From the NCBI GenBank assembly GCA_964459065.1, contig CAYWMN010000123.1, positions 1 through 10,599 of the forward strand: DNA of 10,599 bases. The letters run 5' to 3'. Source of the stretch: JAMCXS01 sp964459065 (GTDB lineage: Bacteria; Acidobacteriota; Terriglobia; UBA7540). The position numbers and the translations under genes are program-made. Shown here one piece after another: positions 1 to 5,470 of the stretch. The notes under the pieces were generated by a model that worked only from the letters and a program-made list of their open reading frames with translations, did not search any database and had not been told where the DNA came from. Every line of letters begins with the position of its first letter. The first letter of the stretch is position 1.

Positions 1-191
1 TGTGGTCGCACTACACGCCCATGCATTTAAGCACGGTTTACCAGCGCCTCGGCCACGTCGAAGGAGAGTGCCCGGTCGCCGAAGCCAGTTACAAAAAATA
101 TGTGAGCTTGCCGATCCACCCCCGGTTAACAGACGAGGCGGTGGACTATCTTACCAACAGTATTGTGGAAATGGCCCATGCGCGCATTTAA
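1..191 (+). CDS. DegT/DnrJ/EryC1/StrS-family aminotransferase, C-terminal end (5' truncated by window edge)
   Basis: Only the last 62 codons are in the window, read in the frame that starts at base 3 and ends with TAA at 189-191. The peptide begins WSHYTPMHLS, continues with a GECPVAEASYKKYVSLPIHP stretch and ends VEMAHARI. This follows the usual C-terminal pattern of the PLP-dependent sugar aminotransferase (DegT/DnrJ/EryC1/StrS) family: a conserved H-Y-x-P-x-H, then P-x-A-E before a small residue, then a v-S-L-P-(I/L)-h-P strand and a final helix starting L-T-D-E. Family members transfer an amino group to a keto-sugar nucleotide or related substrate. The catalytic lysine lies upstream and is not visible. 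The stop codon lies inside the start of the next gene (14-nt overlap), which indicates translational coupling and a shared operon. The substrate cannot be told. Confidence 0.8.
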   Translation, partial: WSHYTPMHLSTVYQRLGHVEGECPVAEASYKKYVSLPIHPRLTDEAVDYLTNSIVEMAHARI

Positions 192-1572
192 AGACACCGT
201 CAAGCAACTGCGGGAAAAAAGCGAATTCTTCTCTTCGGGCGCTCCCATCCAGATCGGGCGCGCTCCCGGGCGGCTGGATTTGATCGGCGGCAACGTCGAC
301 TACACCGGCGGCCTGGTTTTTGAGATGACCATCCGCGAGGCAACCTGGGCGGCCGCGCAATTGCGTAATGACGGATTGATTGTCTTCCTGAATCCCCAGA
401 TGAAAGACTATGGATGGGAAAGCCAGGTTGAGTTCAAGCTCGCCGATCTGACGAGTGAAGACAATGTGCGCCGGCTGGTCAACCAGTCGCCGGGAATCCG
501 CTGGACTTCCTACCTTTTGGGAATCTTCCACCTGTTGAAAAAAAAGTACCCGGATCACCTCCAGACAGGCGCCAGCATCTACATCGAATCCGATGTTCCG
601 CTCAACAAGGGAGTCAGCTCCTCAGCGGCCGTCGAGATTGCGGTGATGAAGACGGCCGCACAGGCTTATGGAATCAATTACAAGGGCATCGAACTGGCTC
701 AGGCCTGCCAGTGGGTGGAAAACGTGATTGCCCAATCGGCCTGCGGCATCATGGATCAGGCCATCATCGTTCTGGGCCATGAGGGTTCTTGCCTGCCCAT
801 GGTGTGCAAGCCTTGTGAACCGCAGCCGCCCGTGCGCCTTCCTTCCGATCTCGCCGTCTGGGCCATTGATTCGGGCGTTCGCCATGCGGTGACGGGGATG
901 GAGTATGAAGCGGCCCGGGCTGCCTGCTTTATGGGCTTCAAAATGATTTGCGACTGGGAAGAGTTGCACCTTCGCCTGGATGAGAGCAATGAAATTCCGC
1001 GTTGGGTCGATTCACGCTGGAACGGTTACCCGTCCGATATTTCGCCCTCCCAGTTCCGGGCCCTGTATGAACAGCGCCTTCCGGCCGAATGGACGGGAGA
1101 AGAATATCTCCAAGCCGCAAAGTTTCACATCGATCCCTTCACACCCGTCAAACCGGAGGCTAAATATCCCATCCGGGCCGCCACGCGCTACGCCGTGGAA
1201 GAAAATCAGCGCGTGCGGTTGTTTGCCCAGCTGGCGCGCGGCAATGGCCAAAGCAACTCCCCCGAAGCTTTTGAGCTGATGGGCGACCTGATGTACCAGT
1301 CGCATTTCGCCTATACGGAATGCGGATTAGGATCCGACGCGACGGATCTGATCGTTCATCTGGCGCGGCAGGAAGGAATTGCTCAAGGCATCTATGGCTC
1401 CAAGATCACGGGCGGAGGCTCCGGCGGAACCGTCGCCATCCTCGGCCATCGGGACGCGCGCGAATCGTTCCTGCGAATCGTCCGCGGCTATAAGGAAATT
1501 CAGGGCTTTGATCCTTACGTCTTTGAAGGAAGCTCCATGGGTGCCGACGACTTCGGAGTGGTCCAGGTTTAA
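178..1572 (+). CDS. GHMP-family sugar-1-kinase, galactokinase / plant L-arabinokinase (ARA1)-like
   Basis: A 464-residue cytosolic kinase of the GHMP superfamily, which transfers phosphate from ATP to a sugar, usually at C1. Three signatures are visible. Residues 27-45 give the sugar-binding motif with APGRLDLIGGN and DYTGG. Residues 141-151 give the ATP-binding motif PLNKGVSSSAA. Residues 409-417 give the C-terminal glycine motif KITGGGSGG. CGIMDQ places the likely catalytic Asp at 193. From memory, the match is much closer to the kinase half of plant ARA1 than to GalK: the shared features are IREA after motif 1, the GLGSDATD block, and the region of residues 285-345 containing NGYPSDISPSQFRALY. 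GalK instead has GEHTDY in motif 1. ATG 178 is preferred; a TTG at 163 only adds five residues inside the upstream gene. The gene overlaps the aminotransferase by 14 nt and is followed after 3 nt by the permease. The true sugar substrate is unknown. Confidence 0.87.
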   Translation: MRAFKDTVKQLREKSEFFSSGAPIQIGRAPGRLDLIGGNVDYTGGLVFEMTIREATWAAAQLRNDGLIVFLNPQMKDYGWESQVEFKLADLTSEDNVRRLVNQSPGIRWTSYLLGIFHLLKKKYPDHLQTGASIYIESDVPLNKGVSSSAAVEIAVMKTAAQAYGINYKGIELAQACQWVENVIAQSACGIMDQAIIVLGHEGSCLPMVCKPCEPQPPVRLPSDLAVWAIDSGVRHAVTGMEYEAARAACFMGFKMICDWEELHLRLDESNEIPRWVDSRWNGYPSDISPSQFRALYEQRLPAEWTGEEYLQAAKFHIDPFTPVKPEAKYPIRAATRYAVEENQRVRLFAQLARGNGQSNSPEAFELMGDLMYQSHFAYTECGLGSDATDLIVHLARQEGIAQGIYGSKITGGGSGGTVAILGHRDARESFLRIVRGYKEIQGFDPYVFEGSSMGADDFGVVQV

Positions 1573-1575
1573 AGC

Positions 1576-2526
1576 ATGAGCACAACAACTTCGCCGAGCA
1601 CCGGGAAGCGCACGCAGAGCGCAAGCTTTTACTTTCTCCTTCTCGCGCTTGCCAGTTTGATGTGGTCATGCCAGGGAATTGCCGTCAAGTTTCTCGACCG
1701 GCAAATGGGCCCCATTGCCATCACCTTCCTGCCCTTTTACGTGACCACTTTGCTCTTCATTCCTCTCCTGATCTGGCAGCGCAGGCGCAATCCCCAGGCC
1801 AAGAAGGTCACTTGGGCGGATTGGAAGCAATTTGTCATCGCCGGGGTCGCCGGGCAGGTCCTCGCCCAGTTGGGAATGACCTGGGGCATCAGCGATTCGC
1901 TCGCCTCGAACGGCGCGATTCTAAATCTGCTGATTCCCGTCATCAGCGCCGTCCTGGCCTCGTTGATGCTGAAGGAAAAACTGACGCGCCTGCGCGTGAT
2001 CGCCCTCATCCTGGGACTGGCCGGCGTACTTCTGCTTTCAGAAGCCGACGTGCGCCAGAGCTCTTTTCTGCAGTCACGCTTTCTGATCGGCAATTTCCTG
2101 ATTGTCGGCGGTTGCTTCGGGTCTTCTTTCTACAACGTCTACTGCAAAGGGCTGCTGCGCAAATTCAGTGAGATTGAAATCCTGATTTTCAGTTACATCT
2201 GCGCCTCGGTTGCGAGCGTCCCGTTGCTGCTCACCGTGGAGCCTTTCCACTGGAAGACTTTCGCCACGCTCGACGGGAAAAGCTGGCTCGCCTTCGGCTT
2301 CCTGGCGATCTTCATGTACGGGGCCTCGATGCTGGTCTTCTTTAAGGCGCTGCAGCACCTGGATGTAACCGTCGCGTCATTTTCTCTTTACCTGGTACCG
2401 ATTTTCGGCGTAATCCTGGCCATCACCATCCTGGGAGAACGCCTGAGCCACGTCGCCATCATCGGCGCCGTCATTGTCTTGGTTTCCACAGTGCTGGTGA
2501 TGCGTTACGATGCATCTTCGGCGTGA
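1576..2526 (+). CDS. EamA/DMT-superfamily inner-membrane permease
   Basis: A 316-residue, strongly hydrophobic protein with a short polar N-terminus (about 18 residues) and roughly ten predicted membrane helices in two halves. This is the two-EamA-domain layout of the drug/metabolite transporter superfamily. Supporting features include the first helix FYFLLLALASLMWSCQGIAV, the helix-loop GAILNLLIPVISAVLASLML followed by the charged KEKLTRLR, and the mirror-image block in the second half (FSLYLVPIFGVILAITILGE followed by RLSH). The L-x-P-x-(I/F)-x-x-(L/I)-(L/A) plus E-(K/R) pattern ending helices 4 and 9 is characteristic of EamA repeats. Family members export or import small metabolites such as amino acids, sugars or nucleotide sugars; the cargo cannot be predicted. 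ATG 1576 is only 3 nt after the kinase stop, so the two are almost certainly co-transcribed and possibly translationally coupled. Confidence 0.88.
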   Translation: MSTTTSPSTGKRTQSASFYFLLLALASLMWSCQGIAVKFLDRQMGPIAITFLPFYVTTLLFIPLLIWQRRRNPQAKKVTWADWKQFVIAGVAGQVLAQLGMTWGISDSLASNGAILNLLIPVISAVLASLMLKEKLTRLRVIALILGLAGVLLLSEADVRQSSFLQSRFLIGNFLIVGGCFGSSFYNVYCKGLLRKFSEIEILIFSYICASVASVPLLLTVEPFHWKTFATLDGKSWLAFGFLAIFMYGASMLVFFKALQHLDVTVASFSLYLVPIFGVILAITILGERLSHVAIIGAVIVLVSTVLVMRYDASSA

Positions 2527-2587
2527 TGGGTCTGAATAAAGGGTGGAGAGGTTTCGCAGAAGTTCCGCCGTCTCCCTGGAAAATAAA

Positions 2588-3216
2588 ATGGTTCAAGCGC
2601 TCTTTTTCGATTTAGGGAACGTCCTGGTTCCTTTCGATTACGAACGGTTTTATCACGGCCTGGAGCCCCACTCGAATCTCACGGCGGACGAAATCGCCGC
2701 GCGCTTCGAAGCTTCCGGGCTATCGGCCCGGTATGAAACCGGCGCCATGTCCAGTACCGAGTTTTATGAGGCCTGCTGCCGGGAGCTGGGCGTCGAAATG
2801 CCTTTCGAATCCTTCGCGGAGGCGTGGTCGTCGATTTTTGACACTTCCGCCAATTTTGACGCCGGCTTTTTCAGTGCGTTGGCNNNNNNNNNNCCAACAC
2901 AAATGAACTGCACTTTGAATTTATCTCACAACAGTTTCCCTGGATGCGCCTCTTCCACCAGTTTGCCCTTTCGTTTCGGGTGGGCGAAAAAAAGCCCGGC
3001 CATCGCATTTATCACGCCGCCGTTGAAATGGCGGGCGTTAAACCGGCCGACGCCTTCTATACGGATGACATTGCCGAGTACGTGGGCGCCGCGCGCTCAC
3101 TGGGCATCAACCATTCCGTGCTCTTTACCAGGCCGTCGCTTTTGATCGAAGCCATGGCTGCGGCGGGAATCCGAGTCGAAAGCGCTACTGACGACTCCCG
3201 CCGGGATGGAAAATAA
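2588..3216 (+). CDS. HAD-superfamily (YihX-like, HAD-IA) phosphatase, interrupted by an assembly gap
   Basis: One gene seen in two frames because ten Ns (2884-2893) lie within it. The 5' part (frame of 2588) starts MVQALFFDLGNVLVPFDY: motif I with nucleophile Asp8 in DLGNV, which lacks the usual second Asp, as in E. coli YihX (a glucose-1-phosphate phosphatase). The 3' part (frame of 2896) resumes with NTNELHF, the end of motif II (L-S-N-T-N). It continues with the motif III lysine in VGEKKPGHRIY and motif IV in FYTDDIAEYVGAARSLG, ending at TAA 3214-3216. The bases CC at 2894-2895 would complete a TCC serine codon. If 29 nt are really missing, the protein would be about 215 residues, normal for this family. 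ATG 2588 is preferred to the in-frame GTG at 2543, whose extra residues do not fit the family. It lies 61 nt after the permease and probably dephosphorylates a small sugar phosphate. Confidence 0.85.
2884..2893. other. Assembly gap (10 Ns)
   Basis: A run of exactly ten undetermined bases inside the HAD gene. The coding frame changes across it (frame 2 before, frame 1 after), while the protein family pattern continues without other damage. The N-run is therefore a placeholder of arbitrary length, not a measured gap, and the frame change is an assembly artefact and not a mutation. Confidence 0.95.
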
Positions 3217-3228
3217 GAACCGGGCAAC

Positions 3229-5229
3229 CTACGCCGGCACAGTGAAACCCGCAGGGAGTTTTCTGAGCGGAACGTTGGAAAGCGTCACCACCGAACCCGG
3301 CTCAAGGGTCGTCTCAAGGCTTCCGCCGCCCACCTCCGACGATAGCTTCTCCACCGCGTTGCGGTGATACGGGTCGGTCAGCTCCTTAAATTCAAAACTC
3401 GCACCCGGCCACTCAATCCGCACCCGCTGTGCTTTGAGCGAGCGGTTCAGGGCGACCAGGGTTCTGGCTCCTCCCTCGCCCTCAAAGGCCGTAACCATCA
3501 CGTCCGGGTTGGAACTCTCGACCTCGACGCGAACCATGCCCTCCCGCACCCGGCGGCTGTAAGCGCCGAAAACCCGCAGTTGAAAGCCCGAATCCCTGGG
3601 CACGAACCCCTCCGACGGGTCGGGAACAAACAGCGTCCGCGTCCAGCCGAACGAGGGCTGCTGCACGTTCACCAACAGCCAGCAATAACACAGGGCACTC
3701 GCGGCCGCGAGGGTCAGGTTCTTGTGGTAGAGCTGCCCCATCAAAAGCGCCAGGCGGTAACTCTGCTCCTGGTACTGCGTGCGGTTGATACAAAGCTCAG
3801 TGGAAAGGAACGGCTTGCTTTTGGTCAGGCGGCGCCACTCGTCAAGCTTGGCGTCGAACTTGTCGGGATCCGTGAAATCGTCCTGATAGTCATACATGTG
3901 GACGGCGCTGAAATCGGTTGCGGCCCAGGCCCGGGGAAGCCGATGGAAATCCTTTGCCGTCCGAATGCCCTTGGCGACGGTCGGGCGGTCCGGCATGTAA
4001 ATCTTGATTGCCCCGAATCCCGCACGGTCCAGAGCCCTGCGCAAACCCAGGGTCATCCGGTCCCAGATTTCATTGGGCTCATCGGTTTCATTCAGGATAC
4101 CGATGTAATCGGGCGGCTTTCCGGTTCGCGCCCTAGACACCCGGCAATAGTCCAGTACCGCGCGCACGAACTCTTCCGGGTTCGGGACGTCGTGATGGAC
4201 CCTCCCGCCGGGGTCGGTCCAAACTTTGGGGTGCCGAGCCCAAATCGGCATTTGCCAGAATTCAAACATCACTTTGCCGCCGATTTCACCGAGCGACTTG
4301 AGATAGTGGAAGTCGCTCACCTCTCCATTCGGAAAGTTGTCGCCGTAGTAGTGCGGCGAAGCATCGGCCAGCCGGGTCCAGTTATCCATCGCCGGGTCCA
4401 GGCGCTTGCCCATCGGGAATTCGCGTTGCAGCAGCAGGTTGTATTCCGCCAGCAGTTCCCACCACCGCCGCTTCCCTTCCCGGCTCAATTGGACGTAAGC
4501 GGTCGGGGTGGTGATGCCGCCGAATCCGATCATCGTTTGGCGCCGCTCAGCCGGCCGCACCCTGACGGAAGCCGCTTCGACTTCCGGCTCCAGCAACGCG
4601 CCGCGCACGTTCGGATACTTGCCCGTGTAGGCAAGCTGGTGCCGTTCAACATCCAGCACCGAAGTTTGATGGCAAATCTCGCGGCCGTTCACCAACAGCG
4701 CGAGCCCCAGCCGCGAATCGAGCGCCACCCTCACCGTGCGCACCGCGCCCCGGTACTGGATCGTGGAAGCATCACAAATCCGTTCGGGGAAGTGCCTCTT
4801 CTTCGGCGGATGCTTCAGCAGCGGCTCCAGCCCTGCGGAATCGTAGTAGCGCTGAGTCAAGAGAATTTGCCCGCGCGTAATCTCAACCGTAAAACCTCCG
4901 CGCCGGCCGGTAAAGATCCAACGGACGGCTCCGCCCGCTCCAAGATCGAAATGGTCAAAGACCAGCGTGCGGTCAACCAGCGCCGGCAGGAATTCCGGGA
5001 AAAATTCGTGCGGATAGATTTTCCCCTTCACGCCCCACTGTTGCACTTTCCGGGTTGAATCGCTGAACACAAAAGGATACAAACGTCGGCCGGCCGGCAG
5101 CTCCACGGCAGGCAGCTCAACCGGTGTTTGAGATTGCGCGCGAGCCCGGCCGGCAAGGCTGCCAAGCCCCGCAAACGACGTTGCGGATACGAGAGCGCCT
5201 TTCAGCGCGTCACGGCGTGAGAAATTCAT
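3229..5229 (-). CDS. Tat-exported GH30-like (clan GH-A) glycoside hydrolase with extra N-terminal domain
   Basis: A 666-residue exported enzyme counted from ATG 5229, chosen because GGAG precedes it by 5 nt and because it places the twin-arginine signal at the N-terminus (MNFSRRDALKG, hydrophobic core, likely cut after ARA at residue 31). The longer start at 5277 has no ribosome site and lies about 10 nt from the probable transcription start. Residues about 35-230 form a mostly beta, unassigned domain. The catalytic part opens with GFGG at 235-238, the entry signature of GH30 barrels. The likely acid/base is Glu381 in GILNETDEPNE and the likely nucleophile is Glu478 in FLSTELC. Their spacing of 97 residues suits GH30 or a close clan GH-A family. 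The tail, ending EPGSVVTLSNVPL, looks like the beta-sandwich that accompanies GH30 barrels. Substrate is unknown (GH30 includes glucosylceramidase, xylanase and beta-1,6-glucanase types). It is divergent from the GH36-like gene and ends 12 nt from the convergent HAD gene. Confidence 0.75.
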   Translation of the reverse strand: MNFSRRDALKGALVSATSFAGLGSLAGRARAQSQTPVELPAVELPAGRRLYPFVFSDSTRKVQQWGVKGKIYPHEFFPEFLPALVDRTLVFDHFDLGAGGAVRWIFTGRRGGFTVEITRGQILLTQRYYDSAGLEPLLKHPPKKRHFPERICDASTIQYRGAVRTVRVALDSRLGLALLVNGREICHQTSVLDVERHQLAYTGKYPNVRGALLEPEVEAASVRVRPAERRQTMIGFGGITTPTAYVQLSREGKRRWWELLAEYNLLLQREFPMGKRLDPAMDNWTRLADASPHYYGDNFPNGEVSDFHYLKSLGEIGGKVMFEFWQMPIWARHPKVWTDPGGRVHHDVPNPEEFVRAVLDYCRVSRARTGKPPDYIGILNETDEPNEIWDRMTLGLRRALDRAGFGAIKIYMPDRPTVAKGIRTAKDFHRLPRAWAATDFSAVHMYDYQDDFTDPDKFDAKLDEWRRLTKSKPFLSTELCINRTQYQEQSYRLALLMGQLYHKNLTLAAASALCYCWLLVNVQQPSFGWTRTLFVPDPSEGFVPRDSGFQLRVFGAYSRRVREGMVRVEVESSNPDVMVTAFEGEGGARTLVALNRSLKAQRVRIEWPGASFEFKELTDPYHRNAVEKLSSEVGGGSLETTLEPGSVVTLSNVPLRKLPAGFTVPA

Positions 5230-5292
5230 TTTCGCTCCAGGAATAGAGGTTAAGCCGAGTTTTGGCTCTTGCGGCATGGCGGCAACTGAGAG

Positions 5293-5323
5293 ATTATACC
5301 GCCGCGGCTCAAAACTTCAGCAA
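5293..5323 (-). promoter_or_regulatory. Probable sigma70-type promoter for the GH30-like gene
   Basis: On the minus strand a perfect -10 hexamer TATAAT lies at 5298-5293. The -35 is poor: the best candidate is TTGCTG at 5323-5318, with a 19-nt spacer. Transcription would begin near 5286, giving a leader of about 57 nt before ATG 5229. That start would leave the upstream ATG at 5277 without room for a ribosome site. Confidence 0.45.
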
Positions 5324-5417
5324 GAAGCTGGGACAAAATCCGGGTCACCAGCCAACCGGACACAGGGTAGCCACCCGGCAGTTGCACCCTAATCCGCTTC
5401 ACAGCCGCGCCCTGTGA

Positions 5418-5423
5418 TATAAA
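5418..5423 (+). promoter_or_regulatory. Possible -10 element for the GH36-like gene
   Basis: TATAAA in an otherwise GC-rich stretch, 48 nt before ATG 5471. No convincing -35 sits at 16-18 nt; TTCACA at 5398-5403 is too close (14 nt). An activator-dependent promoter is possible. The ribosome site downstream is strong (AGGAGG at 5454-5459, 11 nt before the ATG). Confidence 0.25.
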
Positions 5424-5470
5424 CTACCTTACTTCCAGTACCGCCAATTCGCCAGGAGGAGACGGATCCC

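Noticed and set aside
151..558. A minus-strand open frame of 135 codons overlapping the kinase start
   Set aside because: It lies antisense to the conserved kinase motif 1 and the aminotransferase end, both supported by family patterns.
2543..3145. The 200-residue translation running straight through the N-run
   Set aside because: After the gap this frame gives a peptide without HAD motifs, while the frame beginning at 2896 gives motifs II to IV. The gap length is arbitrary, so the straight read-through is false.
3364..5058. A long plus-strand open frame of 564 codons opposite the GH30-like gene
   Set aside because: It is the antisense shadow of a gene with a clear signal peptide, catalytic motifs and ribosome site. 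Its peptide is rich in His, Arg and Pro with no recognisable domain.
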